The notes beneath the pieces were generated by a model, which did no database searches, was not told the DNA's origin, and was given only the letters and a program-made list of their open reading frames with translations. Source: Schistosoma haematobium (taxonomy: Eukaryota > Platyhelminthes > Trematoda > Strigeidida > Schistosomatidae). Taken from it: a stretch of 64,000 nucleotides of DNA. A program made the position numbers and the translations under genes. Below, piece after piece: positions 33,284-42,286 of this stretch (within the stretch, counting starts at the first letter, position 1; every line of letters begins with the position of its first letter). Where the stretch lies: positions 17,366,510-17,430,509 of the forward strand of contig NC_067200.1 in the NCBI RefSeq assembly GCF_000699445.3, in the 5' to 3' direction.

Positions 33284-34005
33284 TGTCTGGCCGGGCCGTT
33301 TCCCTGATTCACCGTATCAGTTGAAGGAATTGTGCATAGTCGTGTACAATGCCGTGCTTTAGCGCTGTATTTGTTATGATGCCAGCAGACTTTGGAGGTT
33401 TGTTTAGGAGAACGTGAACGCTGCCGAGATAAAGATCTCCGTCTAGAAGAGGATCTTTGGTGTCTAGCTTGAACAGTTGCTATTGTCGTCTGCACTGACG
33501 CTAGTTGACTCGTTAGTTGTGTTAACTGCCTTTGGAAAGAGGCTGAGCAACTGGTATCCACTGCTCCAGGTGGTTGCACGGAGTTTACGTGAAGGCTATC
33601 ATGATAAACTTCTATCATTTTGTCCGTCATGTCGGATAAATCATCTAGGGCGACCGATTTGCCTGAGAAACTAAGGATTTGTCTTTTTTCATCTGAGACT
33701 GAAGTGCGTTGAATTACCGTTGCTTTTATCTTATCGTATGATTCCGACTGAGGCACATGGTCAATTAAGTCCCCAACCTCAGCAGCAATCTCAGTGGGGA
33801 GTACACCTACAACATGCGCGTACTTTGTTGCTTGTAAGCGTATGCCTCTGGCCATGAATAAAGCTTCTATTTGGGCAAACCAGATTCTTGGATTATTAGA
33901 TCTGTATGTTGAGAGTTTGAATTCAACGATAGCATTAACTGGGCTTAAAATGCTTTCAGTAGGGTTTGACACTGAACTAGAAGTGGTTACTGGAGGAGAA
34001 TCCAT
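33280..34005 (-). CDS. Gag, CsRn1-type element
   Basis: 241 codons, intact. The N-terminal part has the conserved FAQIEALFMARGI stretch of CsRn1-type gag, followed by a Gln-rich segment, an Arg/Ser-rich basic tract (SSSRRRSLSRQRSRSPK) and the CWHHNKYS...HC...C zinc motif characteristic of this clade. It forms the particle shell and binds RNA. The ATG at 34005 lies about 100 nt inside the 5' LTR. Confidence 0.85.
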   Translation of the reverse strand: MDSPPVTTSSSVSNPTESILSPVNAIVEFKLSTYRSNNPRIWFAQIEALFMARGIRLQATKYAHVVGVLPTEIAAEVGDLIDHVPQSESYDKIKATVIQRTSVSDEKRQILSFSGKSVALDDLSDMTDKMIEVYHDSLHVNSVQPPGAVDTSCSASFQRQLTQLTSQLASVQTTIATVQARHQRSSSRRRSLSRQRSRSPKQTSKVCWHHNKYSAKARHCTRLCTIPSTDTVNQGNGPARQ

Positions 34006-34104
34006 ATCAATAAATTTGGTTGAAGCCGATATTAGATGAAAAATGAACCAGTGTGTTGGGTAAAAAAGATAAGCAATATGAATACGAGGCTTGCCAAATA
34101 ATTA

Positions 34105-34645
34105 TGGTGGACCAAAAAGTATATTAACCGAAAAACAGCAATAAAGTTATTACGTCCAAAAGTTAATGTAGCAATATACAACGCATAAGATAATAACACA
34201 AATAAAACTTTAGGGATGTTACTTAAATCAGCAGGTTGGCGCGTGTCTTGTTGGTTTTGGTACCAGAATCCACAATTATAGGTAAATAATAATTGCAATG
34301 AGACGATATGGCTCCAGTAGTATATGCGAACGTAGAATGTAATGTGAATGTTACAACAGTCTATAAATATAAATGATAGTGAATTGATCGTTTCGTTATT
34401 ATATCCACAAACATGATAGAACGTGAAACGTATGTATAAAAGTGTATTTAATTATGAGCAGTTAACTATGTCATGCTATGTTGGATTGAAAAACGGCAGG
34501 AAGGATGTGAGTATCCAAAGTCATATACTTAAACAACAAGTGCAATCGATTAATGATAATTGTACATATTGTGAGAATTGGGAAGATAAATGCAAAAGAT
34601 ATCAAAAACTATTTACAAAATAGGTGCATTAAGTCTATCTCCACA
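34105..34645 (-). repeat. 5' LTR of the CsRn1-type element
   Basis: 541 bp, indistinguishable by eye from 29165-29705. It carries the element's promoter. The internal neighbour on the plus strand is ccaaataatta, where the tRNA primer site would lie. Confidence 0.92.
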
Positions 34646-35844
34646 ATATTATTATGCTGTTATGTCCTTTCTCTAAACATTACGTTTGAGATAATTTAGA
34701 AAGATATGTGTACGAGAATTTAGGATGACTTCATATTTGTTTTCTGCTGCACATTTCCATTGGTATTTCTTTAGTTATAGAATGATAGGTCACACTGTTT
34801 GGTCGCGTTCAACATGTATCATGAAAGATAAACGATGTATTTCTCCATCAATAACACATAGTCAGAAAAGAGTTGTTATAACAGTCGCAAATCAACAGGT
34901 TTGCTGATCCGATTTACCAACAACACTAATGACACACTTTTACTGTTGGATTTTGTTCACCGACGAACACTTCCCTTCGCAAACAGTGAGATTGTTTATT
35001 TGGTCGCCTTGCATTGTTCATCATCTCATCAGTTATTATAGTGGAACATATGTGCATGTCACATTCTTTAATTCTCAGCAATTTCAAATATTGTTGAGAG
35101 CATACTGAAAGTTCAAATGAGGGCTGGGATAAGACAGTTAAAGACAGGTCACTTCGTCAATCATTTGGAGTTTTCGATGACTTCTGTGAAAATATAAGTG
35201 ATTCATGTATCGTAAGAATTCACCGACTGAAGGTAGAGAGGAAGATAACTGTTATATGTAGAGCTTGGATTCTTAATATACTGCATACGACTTGAGCATT
35301 CAAACGCTGGTGAGAAGGAATTCTATTTCAAACAGTGTCATGTATGGTACAAATCTATCAGGTATTTATGGCTTTTTAGTAAAACGAAATCATCATAATA
35401 GTCATGCAATCCGCATACAGGTAGTTTAAACATTTGTACAGTGCGGAAGCTACATGTAGAGATTTTGGAATATTCTTCCAAAACACGATCGGATGGAAGA
35501 TCCTCAGCTGGGCTTCTTTGAGCTTCATTGAGCTCACCCATGAGCCACTCTCGCAACAAAATTATTAAATTAAAAGTATTTTAATTAGTTTTCACATGGT
35601 ATATTTCCAAATACTTGTCTAATGATAGTCCAGTTTTGGTATCTCGATAATTACAGGTAGTGCAATAGTCACCGAAGGGAATGAAATTCGCTATTTACCC
35701 ACAATCATTTCACGGTATATCGATAAGAATTGATAAATTTCAGTTACATTTGAAACAACATGAACTGGACTACCGTCGTTTAACTGCATAGTGCTGTGAA
35801 TGAAATGGTTTGGTCACTTAGATCATTCCGTGATTTCAAATGAG
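34646..35844. other. Spacer sequence, nothing recognised
   Basis: No family-level coding signal. Short ORFs only. It leads into the partial third MEG-like copy. Confidence 0.55.
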
Positions 35845-36515
35845 TTGTGGATGTGGTGAAGAAATCGGAACCAAAATTGAGTTCTGCTACTCTGTCATGT
35901 GATATCGATCACTCACAAAGGCCAAAAGATGTCCGTGTCGATACTGTTAAGGTTGAACTGGCAGTGTTATCGAGTGAAATGGAAAAAGTATTTTCATCGA
36001 AAACGTGGTTCCCATCGTTGAAGAATTCACTTGAATCGGGTAATGTGAATGTGAATAGCGCGTGGATAATTGGTGAGTGAATCACCAATGCATAACAATT
36101 TTCTAGTTGATATCCACACTTGATCAATATGTACGGTGTTCAGTTGAGATAACATAGCTTGCAGTTTTCATCACTAAGTAGTAAATATACTGTATTCCAT
36201 TTCAGATATCGTTTCAGTGAGTGGTAAGTTCACAATAAATTCTGTAGTTTTGTGTATTGTAAAATCTGTTGAAGTCAGTGATACTGAGGAATATTGAACA
36301 CAATAATCTGTCAATGTGGTGTAGGAATTTAGGAAGTGAATGTTGTGTAATGATTTGTAAATGTGAGTTGTCGAATGAGTGAAAGAGTCAGTCAGTTGTC
36401 ATCAACCGCAAAATAATATTTATTGTGAATTTTACATCCGACAGCCGTTGGCCGTGGTAAGTTGTCCTATATATGAGGCTGTTGAATTGAATTTGGATTT
36501 CCCATTATTTGTGAT
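35845..36515 (+). pseudogene. Third, partial copy of MEG-like exons (exons 4-6)
   Basis: It matches left-arm 173-830 in the same orientation. The 229-nt exon (here about 35845-36072, one base short at its acceptor, and with Lys-Ser for Lys-Glu near the start), the 18-nt micro-exon (36206-36223) and the 21-nt micro-exon (36436-36456) are present. The last has lost its acceptor (AG changed to AC). It has no upstream exons and is probably non-functional. Confidence 0.7.
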
Positions 36516-36544
36516 GATCTTTTAGTAACTTATTTTTATCAAGA

Positions 36545-36965
36545 GTACGCGACTTGGGTGTAGCGTGGCGTCGAGTCGAGATTGACTATGAACACCGCTA
36601 CCAAAATCACATGTCAAGTAAATCCGAAGGCGAAGGTTGAACGTAACCAAATAAATCCATAAAATCCTCGAGAAGCCAAATATCAGAAGGCAATTAATGG
36701 ACCAAATCGAGATATATTCGCTGGCAATCTCAAGGCATCGAAAGGATACCGAGATCGTGCCAGGATAGAAGCTTCGTTACAGAACGTAACCGAATTCGCG
36801 CGAAGTTACAACCGAAGTGTGTTTATATGAATGCAAGCAGAAAATAGCTTTTATTAGCACAGTCAAACAAAAGCACCTTAAAACAAACACTGGTACAGTT
36901 GGTTATAATCATATCTGTTTTTATTAAACAAATCGTGTTCTCGTGATAAATGTGAGTCACTATAG
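36545..36965 (+). repeat. Unnamed dispersed repeat, spacer-edge copy
   Basis: It starts gtgtagcgtggcgtcgagtc and runs through tcgagatatattcgctggc and accgaattcgcgcgaag to gtgagtcactatagg. It is related to 9907-10290 but diverged. It is followed immediately by an inverted partial copy at 36966-37075, giving a local hairpin-like arrangement. Confidence 0.6.
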
Positions 36966-37692
36966 GCGTAATGGAAACAATTATTATTATAACTAATTGT
37001 ACCTGGGATTGTTTCACCGTACTCGTTTGTTTTACTGTACCAAATTACATACATTCTCCTGTTGATTGTGACCTTGCATAGACGATTTCATCAAAAATAT
37101 TATTTTGAGGCGCAAAAATATGTTGTAAGCTTGGAAACGTCCATTCAGCACCACTGTATTCATTGTTCGCATCAGAAACTAAAATTTCCATCACTTTTCG
37201 AGCAATAACACGTGATTGTCTAGGCAGGTGTTTTAAAACTTACCTGTCTGTGTTATATCCAGCTGAAAGGTTCATCAAAACACATACTGTAAAAAGAGAA
37301 CACAAACTCCCATAATGCTCTTCCAACCTTATGAATTCCATATATCCATGGTTACCTGATGAATGATCGAGCCAGCAACAGATAAATATTATTAGATTAA
37401 AAAATTTGCTAAGTGTCAGATTATCACGCTCTCACAATCGAAAACTGTACACTAGGCAATGTTGTTTCTGCAGAATAACATGCGATTAGGCCTATCGTTT
37501 GTCTTAGAAAACAATTCTATTTTCGTCTCATTTGCGTGTCAGATTCTGACTTGACGTCCGAAAGTAATGTTGACTCAGTTATGTTGAGATTTCAGTACGT
37601 TGATAGAGGCTGAGTTTAAACGTAATTTGTAGGTCTACTGGATGGTCGGAACCGCCTAAATAGAAAATCCGACTACGAGTTACGTAATTACG
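36966..37692 (-). repeat. Direct duplicate of right-arm sequence with internal deletion
   Basis: 36966-37075 matches 45551-45660 and 37076-37692 matches 45941-46557, in the same orientation. The 280 bp between them are missing, and the junction has a GCAT microhomology. It abuts the inner edge of the right arm at 37693. Confidence 0.8.
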
Positions 37693-40067
37693 TTTTAACA
37701 GGTCCATCTTGTAATGATTGTCGAGAAATGTAGTCAAGGTGTTGAATTTGTTTGGCACTTCTGTGCTGAGCTCTGGTCATAGGCATTCAAAGCAATACTC
37801 CGTCGTTGAACCATAGCAGCTGGGGAACGTGCTAATGATTAATCAGGATGATAAATAAACTTTGAAGCTTCATAATCAGTAACAATAGTGAATTTCTTTC
37901 CGATTAATTATTTATGAAGTCTTTCAACGGCCCAAAACACAGCTAATGCTACTCGCTGGGTTTGTGAATAACCCCGTTCAGTAACAGTAAGTTTGCGTGA
38001 AACACAGATAATTGGTCTACTTTTTTTGTTAGTGAAGCTAGTCGTTTTATACCTGGTCTAAAGCCATTACCATCAACTAGCCATCCATGACATTAGAAAC
38101 TAGATGCGCAAACTGAACATCTATTTGGATTCATTGTAATATTCTTCTCTATTGAACGACGCAATAGAGCAAAACGTCTCTGGTCATGAACTACCTTATC
38201 AGAACCAGTAGAGTGAGATCATCTCGATATACTTCAACACCTTCAAAATCACCGACAACCTTATTCATCACCTCTTGAGATGTGGCCGGAGAACGACTTA
38301 GACCAAATGGAATGAAGTTGTGTTTGAACAGACCAAAAGGAGTGTTGATTGTCGTCAAAATAGATGAAGATTGATCCAAAGGGATTTGAAGATAAGCACA
38401 TTTTAAGTCAACTTTCGAGAACACTTCAGGACCATGAAGTTGATTTAGAATATCTTCAACCTCTACTGTCGTGCACGTTTGCTTCAACAAACAGGAGATC
38501 AGTGTTAATCTATAGTCACCACATATTCTAGGAGTCTTGCCATCCGACTTCAATGGCGTAACAATAAGACTACCCCATGCTGGAGACTGAATTGGTTCAA
38601 TTATACCGTTTAAAAACAAACGATTCAATGTCTAATGTACTGTATGTTGAAGACCACAAGGAATTATTCGTCTTCTAAGAAAGACTGCATCACCCCGTAC
38701 TTTTATAGGCTGAATTGTCATACATTCACTGCACTTAGCACACGTAGCTATCAAATCTTTAAGTAAAGCACCAGAATTTTCTTTAAAAGCTAGTAAAAAC
38801 AACTCCACTTTAAGCCGTTTCTGTTTTTAAACCCAGTATTGACAGTCCTGTTTCGCTAACTAAACATTCAGAAGGCAGGTATGAAGAATTATCAACTTAT
38901 ATTAGCAATTCACAGCATCATCGTATGAGCAGTCTGTGTCCAGTAATCCCCAATATTGTGAATTCAGTGGATGAAATGAACCGAGGGATGCATATAATCA
39001 CTTTTGAATATGAGGATTACTGTTCGAAATGGTGGATAAAGATAAATGATCGTTAGGAACAGCCGAACTATTGGGATCTGAATTACAAGATTTAGTGCTG
39101 CTTGAAGCAAAATGAACAGTAGTTGTGTATACGACTGAATGTATCCTATCTTACCACATTTAAAACATTTTGCATTACGAAATGCACATGAATTACGAGG
39201 ATGAAATTTGCCACAGGATAAACATTTACCAAACTTGCTTTGCGATTACTTGTTGAATCACCTTTCATATTTTCACGAAAATTGGAATCACTATTAAACG
39301 AACGCAAGTTTGTCCGACCCTGAGATTGTGTTGCATCATGACGAATGAGCAAAGTATTTGAAATATTCATCGACTGGATATCAAGTTCATTCACTGCTTC
39401 GTAGTTAGTACATGCAGTTCTAGCGTCTTGAATGGAACAGTTCGGCATTCTTACCAGCTCTCTTTACATACCCGGTATGTTAATTCCTGCAATTAGTCGA
39501 TTCTTCAGCTGCACATGAAGTTGATCACCAAAATTGCACTTGGCAGCCTGTCTTTTCAATTCAAGGATGGATCTACTACCTTTTTGCTCATTTTCTCCCT
39601 CACGACATTCAAAACTGGTACACTTTACATGATTTAATAATAGTTCCTTAAGCGTTGCATGATGAAGTGAGACAGGGTTTTCTGAACATGTCAACGTTCT
39701 TAATAAACTGTAGGCTCCTTTTCCGATAAAATGTAATGAAATGTGGCAAAATTTTATCACCCTTAACGTCTTTCTTGGTCATTCTCCAGATTCCGAAATT
39801 TTACAAATAATCCTCAAAAGTTTCATAAGTTGAATGAATGTCCAACTGTTCCATCACAGACTCCATCGCGATGCCAGTTTCGATAATTACGAGTATTTGA
39901 ATTATAGTGCAAACCAAGAATCCCAGAAGTAACGCAATGTAAGCAAGAAGTATTAGATGAGCACTAACGAACATATTGTATTTGGAATACGAAATCAAAC
40001 AGTCTTCAACTACAAAGGATTCGTTAGTTCATACAAACACCACATCCAACACAGCTTAAATTGGAGT
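37693..40067 (-). pseudogene. gypsy element 5' half, right-arm copy
   Basis: Mirror of 11780-14158: LTR-like repeat (39882-40066), gag pieces (39464-39760 and 39146-39448) and reverse transcriptase (38191-38628, identical translation to the left copy). The rest of the integrase and the 3' LTR are missing because the arm ends here. Confidence 0.75.
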
Positions 40068-40835
40068 TACCATCTGTAACTCATTATATCCGCTTAATAT
40101 TTGTCCGATCACAAACAGTTACATTAGTTATCTAGATTTCGATCCCTTCAATTATTGGTCATAGAATACACAGCAAAAGCATTCTATATCGTCTACCTTG
40201 AAAGCCTCAACAAGTGAGTTTTCTTAGTATTACAACACTGATTTGTCTATGGAGATACAGCTTTTATCAAAATGTCTCTTACAAGTTACAGACTGTTTAC
40301 TTAGCTAGTGGTTGTTTGTAATTAGTTGACGAGATCAAGTTGGAATCCGTTTTTATTTCAACTTGAACTAATCATTCAAACAGAACTTTATATCACAAAT
40401 AAACACATTACTTTCAATCAACAGTGTTTAAACACAATGTACCTCAAGAACGTGATGAATTCGAGTAGAAGACATCCATATTTGATACTGATTATTCAAA
40501 GAAATAAATCATTTGTAACTAGTTTCATCATGTCGGTTGCTTTCATTGGTCAATTGGAAGAATATCAGTAGACAATTGATAACCTGATAATGGTTTACAG
40601 TCAATTAACGAAAACATTCTAATGGAAGAGACTGAAAATAATTGAGCCTAATTAACTTAAATCTAACATTTGTATATGCATATTATTGTGAGTGGTATGA
40701 TTACACGAACGTGTACATAGCACTGGTATCCAGCAATCTCGAACTTGCTTGCGATCAATCAATTTCTAAACCAATGACCATGCATCGTAAGTCGTATACG
40801 TCCAACTTCAATTAATCCATGATTTTGTGCAACGT

Positions 40836-40847
40836 TTTGTTCAATAT
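40836..40847 (+). repeat. Target-site duplication, left side of RTE-like LINE
   Basis: TTTGTTCAATAT, repeated at 44774-44785. The uninterrupted left arm has TTTTTTCAATAT at the matching place. Confidence 0.88.
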
Positions 40848-40910
40848 CCCGACCGTTGTTGCTACCTTGACGTGGTGGTCGGGCTTGCCTATCGTGATGA
40901 AGCAACCGAG
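40848..40910 (+). ncRNA. Candidate HDV-like self-cleaving ribozyme at LINE 5' end
   Basis: The first seven bases of the element, CCCGACC (40848-40854), pair with GGTCGGG (40877-40883) as P1. GTTGCT (40858-40863) pairs with AGCAAC (40901-40906) as P2. ACC (40864-40866) pairs with GGT (40874-40876) as P3 with a 7-nt loop. This is the nested order P1-P2-P3-P3'-P1'-P2' of HDV-like ribozymes, known to release the 5' ends of several LINE families. Cleavage would fall exactly at the element start. P4 and the catalytic cytosine could not be assigned with confidence. Confidence 0.5.
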
Positions 40911-41227
40911 CTATACTGGCTGGAACAACCGTTCCTCAAGGTCGTACCATGTCAGACAGGTCGGTTGAAGAGCGGTAAGACTAAAAGCAACAAACCCAAG
41001 GTCCGAAGGCGAAGTCGTACTGCTGGCTGTACAGAGGTGTGACAGCAGAAAGGTGTTTCCTTTAGACAACCAGCATGACAGCGATGCTGCCTTCCCACAA
41101 GGAGGGGTGGGGTTAGAAAAGGTCGACCCTAAAAATGCACACCTCGCCTTATCTCACGGATATCCGTCTCCGGCGGTAAGGTCTCAACAAGTACGGAGCT
41201 AACACAAAAATTACCCATAACAAGGTC

Positions 41228-42286
41228 GTGTGCGGCCGGCCTCAAGCAGTTGTCCCTTGGGCACTGCGGTCACGCTCTCAGGTCACTAAGACCACTTCTA
41301 ATCTGATTTCCTTTTCCGGTACCTCCAGAACAACCCTTCCACGGTGTGGGCAACCGGGAAGTGATAACCACCCTCATACCTCTAACAGCACTCAAGACCA
41401 CTGTATTCATAATCAACCTCCCTCTCCAATTCCTATTATTCCTCCTACATCGACTTTCAACTCTATATTTCCTCTCTCGGCTTCCACCTCAAGTGTCACC
41501 GTAGCCAACGATTCTAGTGCGCAAAACACTGTCCCAGGTCTACTGAAACCTCGCTCCACACTACACATTGGAGCCTTCAATGTACGCACCCTATGTCAAA
41601 TCGGTCAGCAGGCTTCCTTGGCTAAAACCCTAGAATCTTGCACCATTGATGTATGCTGTGTCTCCGAAACACGCATACAGGATTCCAGTGTGGTCATTCA
41701 CTTGACCTCACCTCGGCGAAACGGAGAGCCAACGAGATACACCCTACGTGTATCTGGTGACCCGATGGCCAGTTCTCGTGGACTAGCAGGAGTAGGGATA
41801 GCACTAAGCATGAGGGCGGAACAAGCACTGTTAGAGTGGATCCCCGTCAACAGTCGTCTATGTGCTGTTCGGCTGAACGGCTCCGTAAGAACTCGGAAAG
41901 ATAGGGACACACGTTGTTGCCTTTTCGTCGTTTCTGCCTACGCTCCCACTGACTGCAGCTCAGATGATGTGAAAGATGAATTTTACAGAAAGCTGCCCGA
42001 ACTTCTTCAGAAAGCTAAACGCTCAGACATAGTACTCGTAGGGGGTGACTTTAATGCTCAGATAGGTAGTTTAAACCAAACAGAAAGGCATTTAGGTGGG
42101 TATTTTAGTATACCGGCACAGCGGACAGATAATGATGATCGTCTGCTGCAACTAGGCTCAGACAATCGTTTATTTTTAGCAAACACAAATTTTAAGCATA
42201 AGGAGAGACATCGTCTAACATGGCGACCCCCTACACCAAACCAACGATGGACTCAAATAGACCATATTGCCATCAGTCATCGTTAA
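41228..42286 (+). CDS. LINE endonuclease domain (AP-endonuclease type)
   Basis: After a Pro/Ser/Thr-rich leader the domain reads LHIGAFNVRTLCQIG (metal-binding Asn), VCCVSETRIQ (catalytic Glu), VVSAYAPTDCSS, LVGGDFNAQIGS (catalytic D-x-N), LTWRPPTPNQRWTQIDHIAIS (D-H pair). All key residues are present. There is no ATG upstream of the domain in this frame (the frame opens with GTG), so initiation may be non-AUG. It stops at TAA 42284-42286, in the same frame as the reverse transcriptase that follows. Confidence 0.88.
   Translation: MCGRPQAVVPWALRSRSQVTKTTSNLISFSGTSRTTLPRCGQPGSDNHPHTSNSTQDHCIHNQPPSPIPIIPPTSTFNSIFPLSASTSSVTVANDSSAQNTVPGLLKPRSTLHIGAFNVRTLCQIGQQASLAKTLESCTIDVCCVSETRIQDSSVVIHLTSPRRNGEPTRYTLRVSGDPMASSRGLAGVGIALSMRAEQALLEWIPVNSRLCAVRLNGSVRTRKDRDTRCCLFVVSAYAPTDCSSDDVKDEFYRKLPELLQKAKRSDIVLVGGDFNAQIGSLNQTERHLGGYFSIPAQRTDNDDRLLQLGSDNRLFLANTNFKHKERHRLTWRPPTPNQRWTQIDHIAISHR

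Larger units (their letters stand above)
29165..34645 (-). mobile_element. CsRn1/Boudicca-type Ty3/gypsy LTR retrotransposon
   Basis: Two LTRs of 541 bp, apparently identical, frame about 4.4 kb of gag and pol on the minus strand. A purine tract complementary to ctccccccag lies directly inside the 3' LTR. Gag has the unusual CWHHNKYSAKARHC-T-R-L-C zinc motif that marks the CsRn1 group. Pol order is protease, reverse transcriptase, RNase H, integrase. LTR identity implies recent insertion, yet pol has in-frame stops (32738, 31162) and frameshifts. Flanks (ccatactg and atattatt) show no target-site duplication. Confidence 0.88.
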
